Assembly: GCA_003955985.1 (NCBI GenBank)
Contig: CP033784.1
Span: 1,612,001 to 1,676,000, forward strand
DNA length: 64,000 bases
Reading direction: 5' to 3'
Source: Corynebacterium jeikeium
Lineage (GTDB): Bacteria; Actinomycetota; Actinomycetes; Mycobacteriales; Mycobacteriaceae
Shown: positions 6,866 to 17,347 of the stretch, in pieces
Position numbering within the stretch: the first letter of the stretch is position 1
Layout: each line of letters starts with the position of its first letter
Made by a program: the position numbers and the translations under genes
Notes under the pieces: model-generated
The model's input: only the letters and a program-made list of their open reading frames with translations
Told to the model about the DNA's origin: nothing
Database searches by the model: none

Positions 6866-8478
6866 TACTGTGGCCCCAATCCGTGCTTCTTGGCCGGGCG
6901 AACCTCCCGCTTGTTACGCAGAACCGACAGTGCGTCAGCCACACGCAGGCGGGTTTCCGCCGGGTCAATCACGTCGTCGACCAGTCCGCGCGAGGCGGCG
7001 ACATACGGCGTCGAGAAGCGTGTCTTGTATTCGGCGATACGCTCGTCGCGCACGCGCGCCTGCTCTTCCTCGTCGCCCGCGGCGGCAATTTCCTTTCGGA
7101 AGACCACGTTGACCGCACCCTCTGCGCCCATCACCGCAATTTCCGCGGTCGGCCATGCGAATACGTAGTCCGCGCCGAGGTCCTTCGAGCACATCGCCAG
7201 GTACGCACCGCCGTAGGCCTTACGCATGACGACGGTCACCTTAGGCACAGACGCTGCGGAGTATGCGTAGAGCATCTTTGCGCCGTGGCGGATGATGCCG
7301 CCATGCTCCTGGGTGACGCCCGGCATGAAGCCAGGAACGTCAACCAGGGTGACCAGCGGGATGTTAAAGGCATTGCAGAAGCGGATGAACTTTGCGCCCT
7401 TGTCCGAGGAATTGATGTCCAGCACACCGGACATCACGTTCGGTTGGTTGGCGACAAAGCCCACGGTACGACCCAAAACTCGACCAAAACCAACGACTAG
7501 GTTGGTGGCAAAACCCGCCTGGCACTCGAGGAAGTCGCCATTGTCGGCGATACGGATTATGACCTCGCGGACGTCGTAGCCCTTCTTGCCATCGACGGGG
7601 ACGATGTCGCGGAGCTCTGGATCCGGCTCGGCGTCGAATACCGGATCCACGATTGGTGGCTCTTCCGTGTTGTTCTGTGGCAGGAAGCTTAAGAGCTTCT
7701 GCGCAATCAGGATGGCCTGCTCGTCATCGTCGGCAACGAAGTCAATATTGCCGGCCTTGGCCATGTGCGCATCAGCGCCACCGAGCTGCTCGGAGGTGAT
7801 TTCCTCGCCGGTCACCGACTTAATAACGCCCGGGCCGGTGATGAACATCTGTGCCTTGCGAGTCTGAATGATGAAGTCGGTCAGCGCTGGCGAGTAGGCA
7901 GCGCCTCCAGCACATGGGCCTGCAATGATGGAAATCTGCGGCACCAGACCGGAAAGCCAGACATTGTTGTAGAAGACCTGGCCGTAGCCCGACAGAGAGT
8001 CAATCCCCTCTTGAATGCGAGCACCACCGGAGTCGTTGATAAACACGAACGGAGTGCCGTTGTCGGCAGCAGCGCGCATGGTGGCCGCAACCTTGCGGGA
8101 CTGCGTTTCACCAGCGGAGCCACCCATGACCGTGAAGTCCTGGGAGGCCACGTGCACTGCCCGGCCGAGAACCGCGGCAGTGCCGGTGACCACACCGTCG
8201 GCAGGCGCGTCGGCAGTATCCATGCCGAAGTCGGTGGTGCGGTGAGTCATGAACATGCCGGTTTCACGGAAAGTGCCCTCGTCGACGAAGTTGTCGATAC
8301 GCTCGCGGGCAGTCATCTTCCCACGTTCGTGCTGCTTGGCCTGGCGGGCTTCACCGCCACCGGCCTCAACACGGCGACGCTGAGCATCCAAATAATCCAG
8401 GCGCTCCGCCATCGAGGCGTCGACGCCCGGCGCGACGGCATCCGCCGAATTCGGCTGGTTTGCTGAACTTTGCGACAT
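6865..8478 (-). CDS. Methylmalonyl-CoA carboxyltransferase 12S subunit
   Basis: 537 residues of the acyl-CoA carboxyltransferase (crotonase-fold, tandem N and C halves) family. Motifs include QDFTVMGGSAGE, FINDSGGARIQEG, AGPCAGGAAYSPAL, VDVPGFMPGVTQEHGGIIRHGAKMLYAY and RKAYGGAYLAMCSKDLGADY. This subunit exchanges the carboxyl group between methylmalonyl-CoA and biotin. Similar chains occur in propionyl-CoA carboxylase (AccD/PccB), but the neighbouring 5S gene with no biotin carboxylase, plus the separate 1.3S gene, favour transcarboxylase. It starts 24 bases after the 5S stop. A Ser/Asn-rich N-terminal 20 residues precede the conserved part. Confidence 0.92.
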   Translation of the reverse strand: MSQSSANQPNSADAVAPGVDASMAERLDYLDAQRRRVEAGGGEARQAKQHERGKMTARERIDNFVDEGTFRETGMFMTHRTTDFGMDTADAPADGVVTGTAAVLGRAVHVASQDFTVMGGSAGETQSRKVAATMRAAADNGTPFVFINDSGGARIQEGIDSLSGYGQVFYNNVWLSGLVPQISIIAGPCAGGAAYSPALTDFIIQTRKAQMFITGPGVIKSVTGEEITSEQLGGADAHMAKAGNIDFVADDDEQAILIAQKLLSFLPQNNTEEPPIVDPVFDAEPDPELRDIVPVDGKKGYDVREVIIRIADNGDFLECQAGFATNLVVGFGRVLGRTVGFVANQPNVMSGVLDINSSDKGAKFIRFCNAFNIPLVTLVDVPGFMPGVTQEHGGIIRHGAKMLYAYSAASVPKVTVVMRKAYGGAYLAMCSKDLGADYVFAWPTAEIAVMGAEGAVNVVFRKEIAAAGDEEEQARVRDERIAEYKTRFSTPYVAASRGLVDDVIDPAETRLRVADALSVLRNKREVRPAKKHGLGPQ

Positions 8479-8501
8479 TGCTATCTCTTCTCCCGATGTT
8501 C

Positions 8502-9998
8502 CTAGGCGGGTTCCACCTGGACGGTCTGTGAGCGACCGCCAACGGTGACCTTGTAGCGAATTGGCTCGCGAATGGCATTGGCAGCACCTGAGGCTTGCTC
8601 CGCCTCGCGCTTGAGCTGTTCGGCAGTCTTACCGACGTTCTTCGGCCCTTCGCCGCGCGTGGTGAAGAATCCCGGTGCGACGGATGGGAACAGTGCGTTG
8701 GTCAGGACGTCCTCGGCGGTGCCGTTGTAACCGTCGAGCTCCTTGGCCTGCTTGACCAGGTCGTCCCACTCTGGTTCGAGGAGATCAGCCGGGCGAACCG
8801 TGATTTCTTCCTTCTTGGTCTGTTCCGCTGCCTGCTTAATCAGCTCTGGGTTGCGCTCACCAGGACACTGCCCGTAATAGCCGAGCATGAGGTCGGCGAA
8901 CTCAGCCGTCATAACCTTGTAGCGTCCCATCAGTACGTTAAACACAGCTTGCGTGCCGACGATCTGCGAGCTCGGAGTCACCAGCGGCGGGTAACCGGCG
9001 TCCTTTCGGACAATCGGTACTTCACGCATGACCTCTTCGACGCGGTCGCCCGCGCCCTGGGCCTTGAGCTGGTTTTCCATGTTCGACAACATGCCGCCAG
9101 GAATCTGCGACATGAAAATGTCGGTATTGACCAGGGTTTTCGACTCGAACTCTGCGTACTTCGGACGCACCTTGCGGAAGTGGTCACGAATGGTGATCAG
9201 ATTATCCATGTTCAGGTCGGTGGTGTAGTCGGTTCCCTCCAACATTTCCACCAGCGACTCGGTCGGGTTGTGTCCCGGCCCCAGCGACATCGACGAAATT
9301 GCTGTGTCCACGACATCCGCACCAGCTTCGATGGCCTTCATCAAAGTCACCATGGTGACACCGGTAGTCGAGTGACAGTGGACATTAATCTGGGTGTCCT
9401 CGCCGTAAGTTTCCTTGATGCCGCGGATGATGTCGTAAGCCGGCTGGGGTTTCAGCAGCGCTGCCATGTCCTTCAACGCAATGGAGTCCGCCCCCATATC
9501 CAGTAGACGACCAGCGAGCTTAACGTACCCGTCGACGTCGTGAAGCGGAGACGTCGTGTAGCAGATCGTGCCCTGCGCGTGCTTGTCGACGTTCTTGACC
9601 GCGCGCATGGCGTGCTCGAGATTGCGTGGATCGTTGAGGGCGTCGAAAACACGGAATACGTCCATGCCGTTTTCAGCGGACTTTTCGACGAACTTGTCAA
9701 CCACCATGTCCTCGTAGTGGCGGTAGCCGAGGAGATTCTGACCGCGCAGCAGCATCTGCAGGCGGCTGTTCGGCATCAGTTTGCGGAATGTCCGCAGTCG
9801 CTCCCAGGGGTCTTCGTTGAGGAAGCGAATGCAAGCGTCGAAGGTTGCGCCACCCCAGCACTCCACACTCCAAAAACCGGCCTTGTCCATTTCTTCACAG
9901 ACATCGACCATGTCTTCCATAGCCATTCGCGTTGCCATGAGGCTCTGATGAGCGTCTCGGAACGCTACTTCCGTTACACCAATGGTTCGTGGACTCAT
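8502..9998 (-). CDS. Methylmalonyl-CoA carboxyltransferase 5S subunit
   Basis: 498 residues; the pyruvate/oxaloacetate half of transcarboxylase, a TIM barrel shared with pyruvate carboxylase and oxaloacetate decarboxylase alpha. Near the start VAFRDAHQSLMATRMAMEDM supplies the metal ligand Asp; the carboxylated Lys is in DSIALKDMAALLKP and the metal His pair in INVHCHSTTG. Long stretches (WSVECWGGATFDACIRFLNE, GGMLSNMENQL, VTPSSQIVGTQAV) agree with propionibacterial 5S. The C-terminus is short and lacks a biotin domain, so carboxyl transfer needs the separate 1.3S carrier. Start set at ATG 9998 (MSPRTIGVTEV), like the known 5S start; the open frame runs on to a TTG at 10073. First gene of the operon. 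Confidence 0.92.
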   Translation of the reverse strand: MSPRTIGVTEVAFRDAHQSLMATRMAMEDMVDVCEEMDKAGFWSVECWGGATFDACIRFLNEDPWERLRTFRKLMPNSRLQMLLRGQNLLGYRHYEDMVVDKFVEKSAENGMDVFRVFDALNDPRNLEHAMRAVKNVDKHAQGTICYTTSPLHDVDGYVKLAGRLLDMGADSIALKDMAALLKPQPAYDIIRGIKETYGEDTQINVHCHSTTGVTMVTLMKAIEAGADVVDTAISSMSLGPGHNPTESLVEMLEGTDYTTDLNMDNLITIRDHFRKVRPKYAEFESKTLVNTDIFMSQIPGGMLSNMENQLKAQGAGDRVEEVMREVPIVRKDAGYPPLVTPSSQIVGTQAVFNVLMGRYKVMTAEFADLMLGYYGQCPGERNPELIKQAAEQTKKEEITVRPADLLEPEWDDLVKQAKELDGYNGTAEDVLTNALFPSVAPGFFTTRGEGPKNVGKTAEQLKREAEQASGAANAIREPIRYKVTVGGRSQTVQVEPA

Positions 9999-10272
9999 AA
10001 TTCCAAAAGTAAAGGCCTTTGGGAATCTTCGCGCGTTGGTGACCGCGAATATTGGGGATTCGGCGCCCACCAAGGTGCGTTTAGAGTGTCAAATTGCCCA
10101 CTTGCAGGGTTAAATACTTATTTTCGCGCGAACTTTACACGCTTAACCGTTCAACTCGACTTTTTGTCTGGGGGTCGTTTTTGCGAAGTGCGCTCGGCGA
10201 ATAGGACGGTTTGCGCGCCCACACGGGACTGAAAATGGCTCATGTTTTTTACAAAGCGGTTAAGGTAGTCAC

Positions 10273-12414
<2,142 letters not shown>

Positions 12415-12437
12415 CCGCGTCCGCGTTGGATCCTACA

Positions 12438-12490
12438 CAAAAAATCCCCTGTCGGCGGAAGACTTTTCTTCCACTGACAGGGGATTTTCG
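12438..12490. terminator. Strong bidirectional terminator after glgX
   Basis: AATCCCCTGTC pairs with GACAGGGGATT around an inner GGAAGA/TCTTCC stem, with A-run before and T-run after. It serves glgX on the plus strand and probably the higA-like gene on the minus strand. Confidence 0.9.
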
Positions 12491-12562
12491 GCTCTGAGTT
12501 CAACTCAAAACAGGGTTTGGGTCAACACAGCACTGCGGGAGCCGAGCTGGCGTGAAGTCTTC

Positions 12563-12805
12563 TTACGCAGATGCGCGCATATTAAACTCCGCCTGAGAGT
12601 TCAACCAGTACTCCGGCTCGGTGTCAAAGTAGTCGGACAGTCGATTTGCGAGGTCAGTGGTGACCGCAGTGCGGCCGGTGCGAAAGCGCTCCAGAGTTGA
12701 GCTTGGCACGCCGATGGCAAGAGCCAGTCGGTAGATAGAGAGGTGTCGCGGCTCGAGGAAATTATCGTTCAAGATAGAACCAGGGTGCACAGGATGCGTG
12801 CTCAA
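12563..12805 (-). CDS. HigA-family antitoxin / XRE-type regulator without a HigB partner
   Basis: 80 residues, the compact HigA/VapI size. HPGSILNDNFLEP at the N-terminus is the family signature, followed by an XRE helix-turn-helix (SIYRLALAIGVPSSTLERFRTGR) and the end pattern LSDYFDTEPEYWLNSQAEF. HigA neutralises the HigB mRNA nuclease and represses the operon. Start is TTG at 12805, preceded by AAGGAG at a spacing of 8. No HigB-like frame exists upstream or downstream; only a 38-codon frame with a good ribosome binding site lies upstream. It may be a solitary regulator or the remnant of a toxin-antitoxin pair. Confidence 0.85.
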   Translation of the reverse strand: MSTHPVHPGSILNDNFLEPRHLSIYRLALAIGVPSSTLERFRTGRTAVTTDLANRLSDYFDTEPEYWLNSQAEFNMRASA

Positions 12806-12830
12806 AATGTTTACTCCTTATTTCATCGCT

Positions 12831-12947
12831 TCACTGGCATACGTTGTTTCCGCTTTGCCCTTCGCTTGAGCTCGAAAGCTCGAACGACCAGTTACCGCCG
12901 TTCGTCGAAAAGTATAAGGAGCGCCCGCTCAAAATGCATCCGGACAT
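12831..12947 (-). CDS. Possible 38-residue small protein upstream of the higA-like gene
   Basis: Frame MSGCILSGRSLYFSTNGGNW... ends VCQ. It has ATG at 12947, GGGAGG 4 bases before it, and a stop 25 bases before the antitoxin start. Rich in Ser, Gly and Asn with two Cys. No similarity to HigB is visible (no C-terminal RLxF/W pattern). It could be a leader peptide, a new partner of the antitoxin or chance. Short length makes coding status uncertain. Confidence 0.35.
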   Translation of the reverse strand: MSGCILSGRSLYFSTNGGNWSFELSSSSEGQSGNNVCQ

Positions 12948-13024
12948 TTAACCTCCCAAAACATGTGGTTTTCAGGGGTACAGACACCCCCACTGTCCGA
13001 ACACTCCATAAATATTCCTATTTC

Positions 13025-13040
13025 TGTGGACATTTCCACA
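13025..13040. promoter_or_regulatory. Palindrome between the antitoxin and exonuclease genes
   Basis: TGTGGA-CATT-TCCACA, a perfect 6-bp inverted repeat. It lies about 78 bases upstream of the 38-codon frame and 88 upstream of the exonuclease start. Related half-sites CATGTGG (12961) and CCACATG (13051) flank it. XRE-type antitoxins bind such repeats, so autoregulation is possible. Confidence 0.35.
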
Positions 13041-13128
13041 TTGTCGGAAGCCACATGTACTCGGCTAGAACCGCAGGTACCGCAGCCTCTATGGGGCTCA
13101 ATCCGCCATCGGCGCTACCATCTAGTGC

Positions 13129-14772
13129 ATGACTACGACCACGCCATCCTCCGAGCCCGCCGTCGTCTTCGAGCTCACCGGCGACACGGTGACTATTACC
13201 GCAGATGGGCTCCGCCTTACCCACACCATCAACACGGCTAGCACCGCCCCCGCGAAGCCCCTCCCGCTTGCCGACGTTGCCGAGGTCGCATCGGCAAGTA
13301 AAAACGGTGTCTACACTCCGGCCAACCGCTTCTTCCCCGGCACGGTAGACCTCGGAGTAACTTTGCCCAAGGCCCGTGTGATGTCTCATCGCCAGGCAGC
13401 GGCGCAGTTGCTGGCAGACCTCATGGCGGAGATGGCCAAGAATCCGGAGTTCTACAGTTCAGCTGATGCTTTTACTTCCACGTTGATGCCGTGGGTGGCA
13501 CAGCGCGCGGCGGTCACCGAAGGCGTGAGTGTGGTTGAGGGCGCGGGCGACGTCGTAAAGCGCTCTGTGCCTTTTGCGCCGCTTCCTTCGGGGGATGCGG
13601 TTGCGGTGTCGGACATCGCACCGTTTGCGGCGTTCGATGTAGAGACAGCGAACGAAGACACCGGTTCGATTGTTCAGCTTGGCGTTGCGGTCGTGCGTGG
13701 CGGGAAGGTGACGGAGCGTTATTCCTGGATGTGCCGTCCGCCAAAGGGGTTGGAGTATTTTGATGAAGCCAATGTCGCGATTCATGGCATCACGGCGGCA
13801 GATGTGGCCGGTGAGCCGTCATTTCCGGAGCAGCTGGCGAAGTTTGTTGACGTCGTCGGGGATTTGGACGTAGTTGCTCACAATGCGCGGTTTGATTTCA
13901 CAGCCCTGTCGCGAGCGTGCCGGGCGGAAGGAATTCCAGCACCGAAGTTGAATTTTGCGTGTACTTATATGTGGGCTCGGCAGATGCAGTTGGGGCTGCC
14001 CAACTTGAAGCTGCCGACGTTGGCGGAGGCCGCTGGAGCGTCGCTGGAGAATCATCATGATGCGACGGCGGATGCGGTCGCGTGTGCTGAGGTGGCGCTG
14101 TGGTTGATGGAGCAGCAGCGTGCGACCTCTGTTAAGGATTTGAGTCAGAAGGTCTCGCTGAGCTTGGGCCAGATTGGCAGTGGACGAGTGCGGATGGTGC
14201 GCTATGACCCGTCTGGTGTCGCCAGCACTGGAGCCGGAACCAACGCGGGCACTGGTGCTAGTGCTGGTGCGCAGTCCCGCAGTTCCGCGCCGTCACGTCG
14301 GCCGCGTCGCAATGCGAAATGGGATGCAGCCAAGACACCGGACACCATTCCAGACCCGAATCCGGACGCGGATCCAAGCGGCCTTCTGTACCAGCAGCGT
14401 GTGACACTGACGGGCGATTTTGCACCGTATGACAAGGGTTTTCTGTGGGACAAGATTGCCTTTGCAGGTGCGAATATCAATAAGGGTGTGACGAAGAAAA
14501 CAACCATATTGGTCGCCGGTCCGTGGGATTCGGTGACGTCGAAGGAGAAGAGGGCTCGACAGCTGCAGGCCGAAGGCCAGGAAATCCAGATTTGGAGCGA
14601 GAAGGAGCTCTTTACTGCACTCGGGCTGAATCCGGAAGAGGATGGCGCGTCCGAAACAGGAGACACTGCGGAAGGGACACCTAGCGCCAGCGACGGAAAC
14701 AACTCCAGTGAGTCGGTTCCGTTGTTCGGTTCCACTTCCCTGCCCGGCGATGACGGAATGCCGCCCTTCTAG
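13129..14772 (+). CDS. DnaQ-like 3'-5' exonuclease with BRCT domain
   Basis: 547 residues. Residues 1-150 show no motif I recognise. The DnaQ/epsilon exonuclease core (about 165-330) has FDVETAN (ExoI, DxE), HNARFDFTAL (ExoII) and HHDATADAVA (ExoIII, H-x4-D). A Thr/Ala/Gly/Ser linker (about 360-405) leads to a BRCT domain (about 420-500; RVTLTGDFAPYDKGFLWDKIAFAGANINKGVTKKTTILVAG), then an acidic tail. Exonuclease plus BRCT is common in actinobacterial proteins of unknown exact role, probably DNA repair or proofreading. Not the replicative epsilon for certain. Confidence 0.88.
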   Translation: MTTTTPSSEPAVVFELTGDTVTITADGLRLTHTINTASTAPAKPLPLADVAEVASASKNGVYTPANRFFPGTVDLGVTLPKARVMSHRQAAAQLLADLMAEMAKNPEFYSSADAFTSTLMPWVAQRAAVTEGVSVVEGAGDVVKRSVPFAPLPSGDAVAVSDIAPFAAFDVETANEDTGSIVQLGVAVVRGGKVTERYSWMCRPPKGLEYFDEANVAIHGITAADVAGEPSFPEQLAKFVDVVGDLDVVAHNARFDFTALSRACRAEGIPAPKLNFACTYMWARQMQLGLPNLKLPTLAEAAGASLENHHDATADAVACAEVALWLMEQQRATSVKDLSQKVSLSLGQIGSGRVRMVRYDPSGVASTGAGTNAGTGASAGAQSRSSAPSRRPRRNAKWDAAKTPDTIPDPNPDADPSGLLYQQRVTLTGDFAPYDKGFLWDKIAFAGANINKGVTKKTTILVAGPWDSVTSKEKRARQLQAEGQEIQIWSEKELFTALGLNPEEDGASETGDTAEGTPSASDGNNSSESVPLFGSTSLPGDDGMPPF

Positions 14773-14884
14773 GCCACGTTCACGGAAAGAAATTCCATTC
14801 GGACGGCGGGCGCAGGCTCTGGGTCTAGCTGCTGCCACAGCGGTCAGGCAGCAGCTTTTCCTGGTGGGCGGTATAAAGGGGAAC

Positions 14885-17347
14885 ATGAGTCGCCGACCAA
14901 TTACGTCCACCTACCGTCTCCAACTCCGTGGCCCCAAGGCCGATCCAAACGGGCGCGCTTTCACGTTCGCTGACGCGGCTGAACAGGTCGGCTACTTGGC
15001 AGACCTCGGAATTTCACACCTGTATCTGTCGCCTATCCTCACTTCCGTACCGGAGTCGAACCATGGCTACGATGTCATCGATCCGACGACTGTGAACCCG
15101 GAGCTCGGCGGCATGGAAGAGCTGCAGAAGCTCGCGCAGGTGGCGCACAAGGCCGGTCTGGGCATCATTATCGACCTGGTACCGAACCACCTCGGTGTGG
15201 AGGAGCCCAAGCTCAATGCCTGGTGGTGGGACGTTCTGACCTATGGCAAGGATTCTCAGTTCGAGCCCTACTTCGACATCGACTGGCACGAGGACAACGG
15301 TGCCAACGGCAAGATGGGGTTGCCGATTCTGGGCTCCCCGGAAGATATCGACAAGCTGGAGCTCGACACCTCTGGCGACGAGCCACTTCTGCGCTACTAC
15401 GACAACACATTCCCGGTGCGCCCTGGCACCGAGGACGGCACCCCGCAGGAAGTACATGATCGCCAGGCCTATCGCCTGATGTACTGGAAGGACGGGGTCA
15501 TTGGCTACCGTCGATTCTTCAGCGTCAACGGTCTGGCCGGCATCCGCCAGGAAAACCCGGTGGTATTCGAGCACACACACCGCATCATCCGCGAGCTGCT
15601 AGCTGCGGACATCATTGACGGTGTCCGCATTGACCACCCGGATGGCCTCAGCAACCCATTCGGATACCTCAGTGAGCTGCGCCGTCTACTCGGCGATGAC
15701 AAGTGGCTGGTTATCGAGAAGATTCTGGGTGCCGAAGAGCCACTGGATCCAAGGCTCCAGGTTGACGGCACCACGGGTTACGACGCCCTGCGTGAGTTCG
15801 ACAATGTCTTCGTCAACCGCGACTCCCGAGACGCCATGAGCATGTTGGCTCTGCAGCAGTCCGGCTCAACCTGGGACAAGACTGCCGTGCAGGCAACCGC
15901 ACAGGCTCTCAAGCACGATGTCGCTGCTCACGAGCTGGCTGCGGAGGTCCGTCGTCTAGCGCGTGCCCTGCGCCGCGATAACTGGTCTATCAGCGGTACC
16001 AGCGTCAGCGATGAGGTACTTATCGACACCATCTGCAAGCTGGTCGCTGCCATGCCTGTCTACCGTTCGGACTATGTCTCCCTGTCGCGAGTGGCTTCCA
16101 CGGTCATTGGCGAAATGGCAGCGCGTTTCCCCTCGCGCGTCTTTGCTCTCGACCTCATTTCGGCAGGTTTGGTAGCCGGTGGTGAGGCCGCCACGCGGTT
16201 CGCGCAGGTCTGTGGTGCGGTCATGGCAAAGGGTGTCGAAGACACCACCTTCTACCGCGCCTGTCGCCTGATCAGCCTAAACGAAGTCGGCGGTGATCTC
16301 GGTCGCTACGGTATGTCGGCAGCGGAATTCCACCTGTTGCAGTCGGAACGTGCTCGCCTCTGGCCACGAACCATGACCACGCTGTCCACGCACGACACCA
16401 AGCGCGGCGAAGATGTCCGAGCCCGCATTCTCCAGCTCTCCGATGTCTCCGGCGACTGGGCTGAAAATGTTCGCAACTGGATGGCCATCACCCCCGCCCC
16501 GGACGATGCCACCGGCTACTTCCTGCTGCAGAACATCATCGGAGTCTGGCCGACCGACGGCGTAATTACCGATGAACTGCGCGAACGCCTCCACGACTAC
16601 GCCATCAAGGCTATCCGCGAGGCAGATGTGCACACCTCCTGGACGGAGCCGGTCGAGGAGTTCGAACTCGGCATCCGCAGCTGGATTGACGCGCTTCTCG
16701 ACGGCCCCCTGACCGACTCCATCACAGAGTTCGTCCGCTCCATTGCGCCAGCTGCCCTGACCACGTCTCTGTCGCGCAAGCTCCTCCAGCTTGTCGGCCC
16801 CGGCATCCCCGATACCTACCAGGGGACGGAGTTCACCGAGGACTCCCTGGTTGATCCCGACAACCGCCGCTTCGTCGACTACGATGCGCGCGTCGCGGCG
16901 CTGGATAAGGTTGCCCGCGATGAGGTCACGTCGGTGACTAAGAGTCCAGAGCACCCAGCTGAGCTGCCGGAGGACTTTACGGATGCCGATGCGGACGTCG
17001 CAAAGCTGATGGTGACTCACCACGGCGTGAAGCTACGTGCGGAGCGCCCGGAGTCCTTCGTCGGCGGTGCCTACCAGCCAGTATTCGCCGTTGGTGTGGG
17101 CGAGCGTCATCTGGTCGGCGCGGCGCGTGGACCGAAGGGCGAGCCGGAAGATGTTATCGCGCTGGTGACGCGCCGTCCGCTGGGGCTGCAGCGCGAAGGC
17201 GGTTGGGGCGACACTACAGTGACACTTCCCAAGGGGTTTTGGACCGACCGTTTCACCGGCCATACCTGGTCGGGCACCATCGCCGTGGCTTCTCTGTTCA
17301 GCTCCTTCCCAGTAGCACTGCTGGTACGCGAGGACGATGACGACTAA
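14885..17347 (+). CDS. treY: Maltooligosyl trehalose synthase
   Basis: Isomerises the reducing-end alpha-1,4 bond of malto-oligosaccharides to alpha,alpha-1,1, making maltooligosyl trehalose that TreZ then cleaves. 820 residues from the chosen ATG (STYRLQLRG...FTFADAAEQVGYLADLGISHLYLSPI), preceded by AAAGGGG; an open frame continues upstream to 14642 but overlaps the exonuclease gene and lacks homology. GH13 motifs include DLVPNHLG, GVRIDHPDGL and LSTHDTKRGED, which is TreY-specific. The last 11 bases overlap the alarmone synthetase gene. treZ follows 3.5 kb away, not adjacent. Confidence 0.96.
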   Translation: MSRRPITSTYRLQLRGPKADPNGRAFTFADAAEQVGYLADLGISHLYLSPILTSVPESNHGYDVIDPTTVNPELGGMEELQKLAQVAHKAGLGIIIDLVPNHLGVEEPKLNAWWWDVLTYGKDSQFEPYFDIDWHEDNGANGKMGLPILGSPEDIDKLELDTSGDEPLLRYYDNTFPVRPGTEDGTPQEVHDRQAYRLMYWKDGVIGYRRFFSVNGLAGIRQENPVVFEHTHRIIRELLAADIIDGVRIDHPDGLSNPFGYLSELRRLLGDDKWLVIEKILGAEEPLDPRLQVDGTTGYDALREFDNVFVNRDSRDAMSMLALQQSGSTWDKTAVQATAQALKHDVAAHELAAEVRRLARALRRDNWSISGTSVSDEVLIDTICKLVAAMPVYRSDYVSLSRVASTVIGEMAARFPSRVFALDLISAGLVAGGEAATRFAQVCGAVMAKGVEDTTFYRACRLISLNEVGGDLGRYGMSAAEFHLLQSERARLWPRTMTTLSTHDTKRGEDVRARILQLSDVSGDWAENVRNWMAITPAPDDATGYFLLQNIIGVWPTDGVITDELRERLHDYAIKAIREADVHTSWTEPVEEFELGIRSWIDALLDGPLTDSITEFVRSIAPAALTTSLSRKLLQLVGPGIPDTYQGTEFTEDSLVDPDNRRFVDYDARVAALDKVARDEVTSVTKSPEHPAELPEDFTDADADVAKLMVTHHGVKLRAERPESFVGGAYQPVFAVGVGERHLVGAARGPKGEPEDVIALVTRRPLGLQREGGWGDTTVTLPKGFWTDRFTGHTWSGTIAVASLFSSFPVALLVREDDDD

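Noticed and set aside
12806..13100. HigB toxin gene next to the HigA-like antitoxin
   Set aside because: Both strands were read; no frame of about 90 residues with HigB motifs exists, only the 38-codon frame listed separately.
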